Assembly (NCBI GenBank): GCA_036733925.1
Contig: DAIMZO010000024.1
Span: 1 to 27,625 of the forward strand
Length of the DNA: 27,625 nt
Direction of reading: 5' to 3'
Source: UBA2897 sp036733925
GTDB taxonomy: Bacteria; Bacillota; Negativicutes; Selenomonadales; Selenomonadaceae
Shown: positions 7,025-13,548 of the stretch, one piece after another
How positions within the stretch are numbered: the first letter of the stretch is position 1
Layout of the letters: every line of letters begins with the position of its first letter
The notes under the pieces: model-generated
Databases searched by the model: none
What the model saw: only the letters and a program-made list of their open reading frames with translations
What the model was told of the DNA's origin: nothing
Position numbers and translations under genes: made by a program

Positions 7025-8562
7025 GCCTTATGGCCTCCAATCTGCTTGTTCCGATCGATCATGGTTCCGCCTTCGATGAAATTCGCGCCGTGAAGCAAGG
7101 CGTTCTTCCCGTATTTTTTTTTGATCTGCAGGATGGCCTGCTGGATGGATTCTTCCTTCCGGTATTGGCTGTCCTGCTGTTCTTTTACCATATCTGTCGA
7201 TGTGGATGGTGTGTATGCGGAGGCATCCATATCTGCGAACAGGTCGAGTTCCACGGGCTTCTCCATCTGTGCCCGGACTTCTTCCGCCGGCAGCGTATGC
7301 GAGGCGCTGATCGTGACGCGCCGTATGAGCAGGCCATCGTGGACAATCCGGTCGTAAAGCACGGTGGCCTGTTCCCGGATTTCATGGCTTGAGCAGCTGT
7401 AGGCGGGCAGGTTCAATGACCCGTGCGAGGGCATCGGTACCGAGCGGCCATAGTGGTCGATATGGATAGCTCCGTGATAGACTTTCCGCCGCTGCGGATC
7501 TCGGATGTTCTCGATATCATAGCCGATATCGAGGACAATCTGGTCGGTCATCCGGCCGTTTCTCGACAGGCGCAGCGCGAGCTCGTCGGCCATTTCCCAG
7601 ACGATCAGGCGGGCCTTATCCGTGGGATACGGGCATTGCAGGACTTGGCCGGAACTCAGGCTCGTGGCCTTCGGCGTATAGTTCTTGATATCGCTCATCG
7701 TGCATGGCTCCCAGCCCCAGGCATGGTCGATGAGGATTTCTGCGTTTACGCCGAACAGACGGTAGAGAAAGTCTTCATTGAGGAAATCGGTGTCCTTTCC
7801 GATGGAGCAGCGGGCGATATCGCCCATGGTGTCGATGCCGTAGCGATGGAGCTTCTTCGCGGTCTTGCGTCCGATGCGCCAGAAATCCGTCAGAGGAGTA
7901 TGCGTCCAGAGCGTCCTGCGGTAGGATGCTTCATCGAGTTCCGCGAGCCGTACGCCACTCTCATCGGCGGGCATGTGCTTTGCCACGATGTCCATCGCAA
8001 TCTTTGCGAGGTAGAGATTCGTGCCGATGCCGGCCGTCGCGGTGATGCCGGTCTCGCCAAGCACCTCGCGGATCAGCCGGATGGCGAGCTCGCGTGCCGT
8101 CGTACGGTAAGTCCGCAGATAGGGCGAAGCGTCGATGAAGACTTCGTCGACGGAATAGGCATGGATATCGTCTTTTGAGATATGTCGCTCGTAAATCGCG
8201 CGGATCTCCTCGCTGCATTGCATATAGAGGGCCATGCGCGGCGGTGCAATGATATAGGAGACGGCAAGCGACGGGGCGAGGGCGAGGTCGTTCGCGTCAT
8301 CGCTCGCCCCAGCCAGCGGCTGCCGAGCGCAGGCCTGCCTGTCCTGATTGATTTCCCGGACGCGTTCCTTGACCTCGAACAGGCGGGGGCGCCCGGGTAC
8401 GCCGAACGCCTTCAGCGCTGGAGACACCGCGAGGCAGATCGTCTTATCCGTACGGGACGGATCTGCGACGACGAGATTCGTGGAGAGCGGATTCCGTCCC
8501 CGCGCAACGCACTCGACGGAGGCGTAAAAGGATTTCAGGTCAATGGCGATATAACTGGGCAT
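7021..8562 (-). CDS. Y-family (UmuC/UvrX-type) error-prone DNA polymerase
   Basis: About 513 residues. The N-terminus PSYIAIDLKSFYASVECVARG carries the first catalytic aspartate, and YSVDEVFIDAS (about 137-147) carries the second metal-binding Asp-Glu pair. Thumb and little-finger regions follow, and the C-terminus ends with YGKNALLHGANFIEGGTM and RNKQIGGHKA, typical of Firmicutes UvrX/YqjW-type polymerases rather than DinB. Such enzymes bypass DNA lesions at the cost of mutations. The start at 8562 follows GGAGG by 11 bases and matches the family N-terminus; an upstream ATG at 8628 overlaps the preceding stop but lacks a ribosome site. It is fourth in a reverse operon behind an XRE regulator, an ImmA-type protease and a small membrane protein, and is coupled to a YolD-like gene. 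Confidence 0.93.
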   Translation of the reverse strand: MPSYIAIDLKSFYASVECVARGRNPLSTNLVVADPSRTDKTICLAVSPALKAFGVPGRPRLFEVKERVREINQDRQACARQPLAGASDDANDLALAPSLAVSYIIAPPRMALYMQCSEEIRAIYERHISKDDIHAYSVDEVFIDASPYLRTYRTTARELAIRLIREVLGETGITATAGIGTNLYLAKIAMDIVAKHMPADESGVRLAELDEASYRRTLWTHTPLTDFWRIGRKTAKKLHRYGIDTMGDIARCSIGKDTDFLNEDFLYRLFGVNAEILIDHAWGWEPCTMSDIKNYTPKATSLSSGQVLQCPYPTDKARLIVWEMADELALRLSRNGRMTDQIVLDIGYDIENIRDPQRRKVYHGAIHIDHYGRSVPMPSHGSLNLPAYSCSSHEIREQATVLYDRIVHDGLLIRRVTISASHTLPAEEVRAQMEKPVELDLFADMDASAYTPSTSTDMVKEQQDSQYRKEESIQQAILQIKKKYGKNALLHGANFIEGGTMIDRNKQIGGHKA

Positions 8563-8624
8563 GGCTGGGCATTCCTCCAGACGACTTTCTGCTGTTGCTG
8601 ACCAATACATCGTGTGCTGCATTT

Positions 8625-8822
8625 TCATGGATTGCGTGCGATGGGAGCAGAGACAGGCGGCTGGCTGATGTACGGCCTTATGACATTCTGTTGGAAGGCG
8701 TACTCGGCATCGAGGGAGGCATTCGTCAGGAATGCCGCGCCGAGCAGCGCCAGCGTCAGGAACAATGCCTTGACAATCCGGTCGAGGGAACGGAATCTTC
8801 CATTGACTTTTATGAGCAACAT
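8625..8822 (-). CDS. Small single-pass membrane protein of the damage-response-like operon
   Basis: 65 residues: a basic amphipathic start (MLLIKVNGRFRSLDRIVK), one hydrophobic span (about 19-36, ALFLTLALLGAAFLTNAS), then a short polar tail rich in Pro and Gln ending IARNP. AGGTGA sits seven bases before the ATG, a good ribosome site. It lies between the ImmA-like gene and the Y-family polymerase with about 60-base gaps on each side and the same orientation. I do not recognise the family. The position invites comparison with SOS-induced small membrane proteins that delay division (YneA, SidA-type) or depolarise membranes (TisB-type), but no diagnostic motif (for example LysM) is present, so function is open. 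Confidence 0.55.
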   Translation of the reverse strand: MLLIKVNGRFRSLDRIVKALFLTLALLGAAFLTNASLDAEYAFQQNVIRPYISQPPVSAPIARNP

Positions 8823-8861
8823 GGGGATTCACCTGCTTTCTGAGTATCATGAGCATCAATC

Positions 8862-8879
8862 GGAATCCAGCGGGATTCC
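8862..8879. repeat. Inverted repeat between the ImmA-like gene and the small membrane gene
   Basis: GGAATCC (8862-8868) and GGATTCC (8873-8879) are perfect inverted arms with a four-base loop, starting four bases past the ImmA-like stop on the reverse strand. No T run follows, so it is not a convincing terminator. It may be an RNA hairpin that stabilises or attenuates the transcript, or an operator. Confidence 0.45.
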
Positions 8880-8883
8880 TTCA

Positions 8884-9402
8884 TCAGACTTGGACGTTTT
8901 TCAGGAACTGGCTGTCTCCATAAGAGGATACATGCGTGTCGTACCCGATGGCGTTCATTTCGTTCAGTTTTATCAATAACAGATTGATGGGGACGTGGAG
9001 CTTCTGTGCGGCCTGCACGACGTCACAGCCGGCTTTCAGTTCGGTGTAGACTTCGTCCGAGTCAATCAGGAGATGGGAGGCAAAGGCATTGGCCTCGTAC
9101 TCCGTGCGGCCAGGGATATTGAAGAGCTCGAACTCCTGCATGCCCTTTGCCGCAATCGAGCGGTGCAGCTGGTCGTGCCCGATTTCGTGGGCGATGACGA
9201 TGCTTCGCCAGGTGTCGTCGAGGCGGTTGTTCAGGCTGATGAAGCGGCAGCGCCAGCGGACGAAGTACATGCCGAGGAGCTTGCGGTATTCATCGGAATA
9301 GAGAAGGGTGATGCCGAGTTCCTCGGCGATGCGTTCCATGTCGCGGGTTCCTGCCTGCCGCAGGATCTTCTGTGCTTTTTCTGCGATGCGGATGGAATCC
9401 AT
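8884..9402 (-). CDS. ImmA/IrrE-family metallopeptidase
   Basis: 172 residues. The zinc-protease motif IVIAHEIGHDQLH (HEIGH at about 72-76) is followed by EYEANAFASHLL, whose glutamate supplies the third ligand; this arrangement defines the ImmA/IrrE family (former DUF955). Known members cleave a cognate XRE-type repressor after a signal: ImmA cuts ImmR in ICEBs1, and IrrE (PprI) cuts DdrO in Deinococcus. The start at 9402 follows AAGGAGT and lies five bases beyond the stop of the XRE gene, so the pair is translationally linked. The adjoining XRE protein is therefore the expected substrate. What activates it cannot be read from the sequence; there is no obvious extra sensor domain. Confidence 0.9.
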   Translation of the reverse strand: MDSIRIAEKAQKILRQAGTRDMERIAEELGITLLYSDEYRKLLGMYFVRWRCRFISLNNRLDDTWRSIVIAHEIGHDQLHRSIAAKGMQEFELFNIPGRTEYEANAFASHLLIDSDEVYTELKAGCDVVQAAQKLHVPINLLLIKLNEMNAIGYDTHVSSYGDSQFLKNVQV

Positions 9403-9407
9403 ATTGC

Positions 9408-9821
9408 TTACTCCTTCGCTGCGGCGTTCTTTTTCCCGTATTTCTTCCGGTTCATTTCCTTGGCCTTCCAATAGGCCTCCTGCAAGGTGTGCAGGACGGC
9501 CTCCCGGTCCTCATCGGAGAGCTCCCCGCCGGCGAACATGCCGACGAGCTCGTTGGTGAGCGCCACGGCCTGCTTGGCGGCACGCGGGCCGTATTTGTTC
9601 CCGGCGCCGAGGATGAAGTTCTCGTTCTCCGTCAGCAGGTAGTTCATGTCGACGTTGAAGTAATTGGCCAGAGCCTGATAGCGCGCGCGGGCGCGCGGGT
9701 ATTTCCCATGCTTTTCGTAGTTGATATAGGAGATCTTGGAGATGCCGATGGCGTCTGCGACCTCCGTCTGCGTGGCGCCCTTTGTCTGGCGCAGTTGCCG
9801 TAATTTTTCTCCGAAAGTCAT
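9408..9821 (-). CDS. XRE-family transcriptional regulator (ImmR/DdrO-like)
   Basis: 137 residues. The N-terminal helix-turn-helix (about 5-62) reads TFGEKLRQLRQTKGATQTEV then ADAIGISKISYINYEKH, the standard Cro/C1 layout. A linker and an alpha-helical C-terminal part (about 85-135, ending in a lysine-rich tail) may carry dimerisation and the protease site. It is the first gene of a reverse operon with a near-consensus promoter, directly followed by an ImmA/IrrE-type protease. By family precedent it represses its own operon until cleaved. A candidate operator pair (TTACTCTT direct repeats) flanks the promoter. It could be a relic of a mobile element's immunity module, but no integrase or phage gene is nearby. 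Confidence 0.9.
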   Translation of the reverse strand: MTFGEKLRQLRQTKGATQTEVADAIGISKISYINYEKHGKYPRARARYQALANYFNVDMNYLLTENENFILGAGNKYGPRAAKQAVALTNELVGMFAGGELSDEDREAVLHTLQEAYWKAKEMNRKKYGKKNAAAKE

Positions 9822-9894
9822 GTCCGTTCGTCCTTTCTGTTGTTGAATATGGATTTCAGGTAAAGTGTATTTTATGCTGGATAAATTTGAACCT

Positions 9895-9949
9895 TACTCT
9901 TGCAGTATACTCCCAAGTTAGGGATAAGTCAACTAGAAATTTACTCTTT
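9895..9949. promoter_or_regulatory. Candidate XRE operators: TTACTCTT direct repeats flanking the promoter
   Basis: On the forward strand, TTACTCTT occurs at 9895-9902, just downstream of the -10 box for reverse transcription, and again at 9942-9949, just upstream of the -35 box. The starts are 47 bases apart, so the repeats bracket the promoter. Two copies of an 8-mer in so short a region suggest repressor binding sites, but this is by eye only. Confidence 0.4.
9905..9933 (-). promoter_or_regulatory. Strong promoter for the XRE-ImmA-polymerase operon
   Basis: On the reverse strand, TTGACT (9933-9928) and TATACT (9910-9905) are separated by exactly 17 bases, one mismatch each from consensus. 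The -10 region includes the palindrome AGTATACT (9905-9912). The ATG lies about 80 bases downstream. A promoter this good in front of an XRE regulator suggests control by repression. Confidence 0.8.
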
Positions 9950-10046
9950 GTGCGGATGCGGGTTATCTGCAGCCTTGGAACATGCGCCCGATTCCTGTAT
10001 GGGAAAATAAAAATTTGTTTTGAGTGGTATCGCTTGGCTGGTTTCA

Positions 10047-10055
10047 TGTTATAAT
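10047..10055 (+). promoter_or_regulatory. Extended -10 promoter for the DAHP synthase gene
   Basis: TG-T-TATAAT (10047-10055) is a perfect extended -10 element, placed about 20 bases before the AGAGGAG ribosome site. No good -35 is present at the usual spacing, consistent with extended -10 use. Confidence 0.6.
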
Positions 10056-10089
10056 GGAAACCGTCAGATTGTCGAGAGGAGAATCTCAA

Positions 10090-11124
10090 ATGGAAATGCA
10101 GATGGAATTTATTCGGAAACTGCCGACACCGCAGGAGCTGATGGAGCAGTTTCCGATTGATGCACACGTGAAGGAAATCAAGGCTTCGAGGGATAAGCAG
10201 ATTGCGGATATCCTGACAGGGAAGGACAATCGTTTCCTGCTGATTATCGGCCCTTGCTCGGCCGATAACGAGGAAGCCGTGCTGGACTATATCCACCGTC
10301 TGGTGCCGGTGCAGGAACAGGTCAAGGACAAGATCCTGATTGTCCCGCGCGTCTATACGAGCAAGCCGCGAACCATCGGCATCGGCTACAAGGGCATGCT
10401 GCACCAGCCGGATCCGGAGGGCAAGGAAGATATGCTCGGCGGCATCATCGCCATCCGCGAGATGAATGCGCGCGTCGTCCGCGAGACGGGCTTCACCTGC
10501 GCGGAGGAGATCCTTTACCCGGAGATCTACCGCTATCTGTCGGATCTGCTTTCGTATGCGGCGGTCGGTGCGCGTTCGGTCGAGGATCAGCTGCACCGCA
10601 TGATCGCGAGCGGCATCGGCATCGCGGTCGGCATGAAGAACCCGACCTCGGGCGATATCTCCGTCATGCTCAACTCGATTGAGGCGGCGCAGCACGCGCA
10701 GGAGTTCCTGTTCCGCGGCTGGGAGGTCCGGACGAAGGGCAATCCGCTCGCGCATGCAATCCTGCGCGGGTATGTCGACAGCTTCGGGCGGAGCATGCCG
10801 AACTATCATTATGAGAACCTGCGTGCGCTTTTTGAGGCCTATCATGCGCGCGGGCTCGCGAACCCGGCCGTCATCGTCGATGCGAACCATGCGAACTCGG
10901 GCAAGAAGTACCTCGAGCAGATCCGCATCGCGAAAGACGTCGTGAACAGCTGCAGGATTTCTGCGGATATCCGCTCGCTCATCAAAGGACTCATGATCGA
11001 GAGTTATATCGAGGATGGCAACCAGAAGATTTCCGAGGGTACGTACGGCAAATCCATCACGGATCCGTGCCTCGGCTGGGAGAAGTCGAAACAGCTGATC
11101 CTCGACCTCGCGGAAGCGCTGTGA
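10090..11124 (+). CDS. aroF: 3-deoxy-7-phosphoheptulonate (DAHP) synthase, AroG-type
   Basis: 344 residues, the size of class I-alpha (E. coli AroF/G/H-like) enzymes. It condenses phosphoenolpyruvate and erythrose 4-phosphate, the first step of the shikimate pathway. Visible landmarks: LLIIGPCSADN, RVYTSKPRT, GYKGMLHQPDP, YAAVGARSVEDQLHR, GMKNPTSGDI, VIVDANHANSGKKY and GKSITDPCLGWE; the cysteine of GPCS and the histidine of NHANS are metal and substrate ligands. The start at 10090 follows AGAGGAGAA; an upstream in-frame ATG at 10048 overlaps the promoter and is rejected. The next gene, 48 bases on, is a free-standing tandem ACT protein, and the two share a terminator, which suggests a feedback link to aromatic amino acids. 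Confidence 0.95.
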   Translation: MEMQMEFIRKLPTPQELMEQFPIDAHVKEIKASRDKQIADILTGKDNRFLLIIGPCSADNEEAVLDYIHRLVPVQEQVKDKILIVPRVYTSKPRTIGIGYKGMLHQPDPEGKEDMLGGIIAIREMNARVVRETGFTCAEEILYPEIYRYLSDLLSYAAVGARSVEDQLHRMIASGIGIAVGMKNPTSGDISVMLNSIEAAQHAQEFLFRGWEVRTKGNPLAHAILRGYVDSFGRSMPNYHYENLRALFEAYHARGLANPAVIVDANHANSGKKYLEQIRIAKDVVNSCRISADIRSLIKGLMIESYIEDGNQKISEGTYGKSITDPCLGWEKSKQLILDLAEAL

Positions 11125-11172
11125 CGGTTTCGCTGCAACGGCAAACGAATGGAATAAAGGAGAAGAAAGCTT

Positions 11173-11583
11173 ATGTTGAATCAGGTTTCGGTATTTGCGG
11201 AAAACACGAAGGGCGCCCTGCATAAAATGACGGCGGTGCTTGCGGACGCAAACATCAATATCTATACGATGCTTGCGAGCGACAGCGCGGAATTCGGGAT
11301 CATCCGGCTCGTGCTGACGGATCCGGAACGCGCGGTCAGCGAGCTCCGGAAAGCCGGGTACCAGTGCCATATCGACAAGGTCATCGCCGTCGAGATGGCT
11401 GATACGCCGGGCAGCCTCGACAAGATCCTCGAGAATCTGCGCGAGGCGAACGTCGCACTAGATTATCTCTATATCTCCTATGACCGTCAGGCCAGTACGC
11501 CGGTCGTGATCTTCAAGACGCGCGAGCCGGAGACCGAGACGTTCCTGCGCGGCAAGGGGTATAAGCTCGTCGACCAGTTCTGA
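11173..11583 (+). CDS. Tandem ACT-domain protein
   Basis: 136 residues made almost entirely of two ACT folds: about 1-68 (QVSVFAENTKGALHKMTAVL, ANINIYTML, FGIIRLVL) and about 69-136 (VIAVEMADTPGSLDKILENL, NVALDYLYISYD). ACT domains bind amino acids at dimer interfaces. Tandem ACT proteins of this type occur widely in anaerobic Firmicutes, often beside phenylacetate-CoA ligase genes; here the partner is DAHP synthase. A reasonable inference is a separate regulatory subunit or amino acid sensor for that enzyme, but this is not demonstrated by the sequence. The ribosome site is AAAGGAGAAG before ATG at 11173. Confidence 0.85.
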   Translation: MLNQVSVFAENTKGALHKMTAVLADANINIYTMLASDSAEFGIIRLVLTDPERAVSELRKAGYQCHIDKVIAVEMADTPGSLDKILENLREANVALDYLYISYDRQASTPVVIFKTREPETETFLRGKGYKLVDQF

Positions 11584-11613
11584 GCGGAGCGTAGGATCCG
11601 GGCATGGTTCCTG

Positions 11614-11637
11614 TAAAGGGGTCATGTCCTTTTTTTA
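11614..11637 (+). terminator. Probable terminator after the aroF-ACT unit
   Basis: AAAGG (11615-11619) and CCTTT (11628-11632) form a short stem that continues into a run of seven T residues (11630-11636). The stem is modest but the T run is strong. Confidence 0.5.
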
Positions 11638-11752
11638 CAAGAATTTCATGAAATAAATACGAAAAGATACAATTCGGTAACGGAATCGACGCGCAGGACT
11701 CGTATACTTAAACCATGCTTTTGATTATCTAAGTGATTCAGGAGGTTGTGGT

Positions 11753-12052
11753 ATGAAACGAAACATGTTGAAATGTGCAGTCCTTTCAATGATTGCCTGC
11801 GGTTCTTTTGCCGTGCTCGCGCCGAGCGTCTAGGCAGCGGATGTCTGCGTCCTGCCGGTCGATAACGCAAAGTTCCTGGCCGGTGCGAAATTCGATTTCG
11901 ACGTCGAGGTTGCCAACGCGAAGAACCTGAAGAATGTCGATATCACGATCAACGGGCAGAAGGCCGAGAAATTCTTCGGGCAGAAGCACACGGAAGTGTT
12001 CTTCGGCATCATGCGTGCGCTCGGTATCGACGCCACGAAGAATGCGAAATAA
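11753..12052 (+). pseudogene. Remnant of a secreted protein with an in-frame amber codon
   Basis: An AGGAGG ribosome site precedes ATG at 11753. The first 26 codons encode a clear signal peptide (MKRNMLKCAVLSMIACGSFA followed by VLAPSV). Codon 27 is TAG (11831-11833), exactly in the signal-peptide c-region. The frame then continues openly for 72 codons to TAA (12050-12052), with typical coding sequence: AADVCVLPVDNAKFLAGAKF, DFDVEVANAKNLKNVDITI, then NGQKAEKFFG. A CAG-to-TAG change would explain the stop. The downstream part looks like the N-terminal beta-rich domain of a larger exported protein (an exported alkaline phosphatase is one possibility, weakly held), so the gene is probably also truncated at its 3' end. 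A TATACT (11703-11708) is a possible -10 box. Confidence 0.7.
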
Positions 12053-12107
12053 GAAGATAGGATTTCCTGCGGTGCAGGACCGCATTGCGGGAAAAGCCCG
12101 GGAAGGG

Positions 12108-12136
12108 TAGACAAAGCATGCTTCTTGTGCTATAGT
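12108..12136 (+). promoter_or_regulatory. Promoter of the riboflavin operon
   Basis: TAGACA (12108-12113) and TATAGT (12131-12136) are spaced by 17 bases, each close to consensus. The aptamer begins about 20 bases downstream, placing the start site just before it. Confidence 0.7.
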
Positions 12137-12154
12137 AAAAATGTGAATCGAACA

Positions 12155-12282
12155 TCTCTTTGGGGCGGGGTGAGAATCCCCACCGGCGGTAGAGCCCGCG
12201 AGCTGCTTGCAGCATGATCCGGTGAGAGTCCGGGGCCGACAGTGAGAAGGTCAATGCCTTCAGAGTCTGGATGAGAAAAGAT
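12155..12282 (+). promoter_or_regulatory. FMN riboswitch (RFN element)
   Basis: The conserved RFN blocks appear in order: GGGGCGGGGTGA, then TCCCCACCGGCGGT, AGCCCGCGAGC, a variable arm, CCGGTGAGAGTCCGGGGCC with GACAGT, and finally GTCTGGATGAGAAAAG. This aptamer binds flavin mononucleotide. It lies in the leader of ribD-ribE-ribBA-ribH with an intrinsic terminator about 80 bases downstream, so FMN excess should cause premature termination of the operon. Confidence 0.97.
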
Positions 12283-12362
12283 ATGTTTGCTGATCTTCTT
12301 CCAATGGCATTGGTGCATGGGTGCATCCAGAGCGGGAAGAGGATCTGGAGCATGAAAGAGGA

Positions 12363-12399
12363 GCCGCCGACGAGATTTGTTCTTGTCGGCGGCTTTTTT
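12363..12399 (+). terminator. Riboswitch-controlled attenuator upstream of ribD
   Basis: GCCGCCGAC (12363-12371) pairs perfectly with GTCGGCGGC (12385-12393), extended inward by a G-T wobble, and is followed by TTTTTT (12394-12399). It sits between the FMN aptamer and ribD and is the expected expression platform. Confidence 0.92.
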
Positions 12400-12459
12400 G
12401 TTTCTCGTGTTCGACTTCACTCTTCGAAAAGAAAAAGTACAAGGTGAGGAGTGAGAGTA

Positions 12460-13548
12460 TTGCAGGACGAAGATTATATGCGCGAGGCGCTGGCACTTGC
12501 GCGCAACGCGGAGGGGCGCACCTCGCCGAATCCGCTCGTCGGCGCGGTCATTGTGCGCGATGGGCGCATCATCGCGGCGGGCTGGCACCGGAAGGCAGGC
12601 ACGCCGCACGCTGAGATCCACGCGCTGCGCATGGCAGGCAATCTCGCAAAAGGGGCGACGCTCTACGTGACGCTTGAGCCGTGCTCCCATTACGGGCGCA
12701 CGGGCCCGTGTGCGAAAGCCGTGGCCGAGGCCGGCATCCGGCGCGTTGTCATCGGCATGAAGGATCCGAATCCGCTGGTCGCGGGGCGCGGCATAAAGAT
12801 CCTCGAGGGCATCGAGGTGCGCTGCGGGGTGCTCGAGCAGGAGGCCATCCGCCTGAATGAGGTATTCCTGCACTGGATTCCCGAGAAGATGCCGTTCGTC
12901 ATCCTGAAGACGGCGATGTCGCTCGATGGCAAGATCGTGACGCGAACCGGCGAATCCCAGTGGATCACGGGAGAGGCGTCGAGGCTCTATGTGCATGAGC
13001 TGCGCGACCGCTATGACGGGATCCTCGTCGGGATCGGCACGGTGCTCGCGGACAACCCGAGCCTGACGGCGCGGCTGCCGGATCATACGGGGAAGAACCC
13101 CGTGCGCATCATCGTCGACAGCCAGGCGCGGACGCCGCTCGGCGCGAAGGTTCTGACGGACGGGCAGGCGCGGATCATCGTCGTGGTCACAGAGCGCGCG
13201 CCCAAAGACCGCGTCGAGGCCATCCGCAAGGCCAGCGCGGAGGTGCTTGTGGCAGGCAGCGGGGAGCAGGTCGACCTGCGATTGATGATGCAGAAGCTCG
13301 GCGCGATGGAGATCACGTCAATCCTCGTTGAGGGCGGCGGCACGATCAACGACGCGTTGCTGCGCGAGGGCCTCGTCGACAAGGTGCTCGCCTTCGTCGC
13401 GCCGAAACTCATCGGCGGGCGCGAGGCGAAGACACCAGTGGAGGGCGAGGGCTTTGCGAGCCTGCAAAACGCCGTGCAGCTTGATCGTCTTTCGGCTGAG
13501 CCGATGGGCGGCGATATCCTGCTGTCCGGCTATGTGAAGAAGGGGTGA
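12460..13548 (+). CDS. ribD: Bifunctional riboflavin deaminase/reductase
   Basis: RibD carries out steps two and three of riboflavin synthesis: deamination of the pyrimidine ring, then NADPH-dependent reduction of the ribosyl side chain. The N-terminal cytidine-deaminase-like zinc domain shows HAE (about 50-52) and LEPCSHYGRTGPC (zinc cysteines near 75 and 84). The C-terminal reductase domain (about 145-360) shows VILKTAMSLDGK, SQWITG, RYDGILVGIGTVLADNPSLT and EGGGTIND. Start choice: GTG at 12451 overlaps the GAGGAG ribosome site, so the in-frame TTG at 12460, eight bases after it, fits better and gives the usual N-terminus (QDEDYMREAL). It is the first gene of the FMN-controlled operon and its stop overlaps ribE. 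Confidence 0.95.
   Translation: MQDEDYMREALALARNAEGRTSPNPLVGAVIVRDGRIIAAGWHRKAGTPHAEIHALRMAGNLAKGATLYVTLEPCSHYGRTGPCAKAVAEAGIRRVVIGMKDPNPLVAGRGIKILEGIEVRCGVLEQEAIRLNEVFLHWIPEKMPFVILKTAMSLDGKIVTRTGESQWITGEASRLYVHELRDRYDGILVGIGTVLADNPSLTARLPDHTGKNPVRIIVDSQARTPLGAKVLTDGQARIIVVVTERAPKDRVEAIRKASAEVLVAGSGEQVDLRLMMQKLGAMEITSILVEGGGTINDALLREGLVDKVLAFVAPKLIGGREAKTPVEGEGFASLQNAVQLDRLSAEPMGGDILLSGYVKKG

Noticed and set aside
6832..7392. Forward open frame across the YolD-like gene and the polymerase 3' end
   Set aside because: Lacks a ribosome site and domain signal and lies opposite conserved motifs on the reverse strand.
8563..8628. Earlier polymerase start at 8628 overlapping the small membrane gene stop
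   Set aside because: No ribosome site precedes it, and the family N-terminus begins at the ATG at 8562, which has GGAGG upstream.
8823..9960. LexA box controlling the Y-family polymerase
   Set aside because: No GAAC-N4-GTTC site was found upstream of the small membrane gene, the ImmA-like gene or the XRE gene; a manual scan may miss lineage-specific variants.
9856..11370. Long reverse-strand open frame opposite the DAHP synthase gene
   Set aside because: A shadow of codon usage in aroF and the ACT gene; it also runs through the divergent promoter region and has no recognisable domain.
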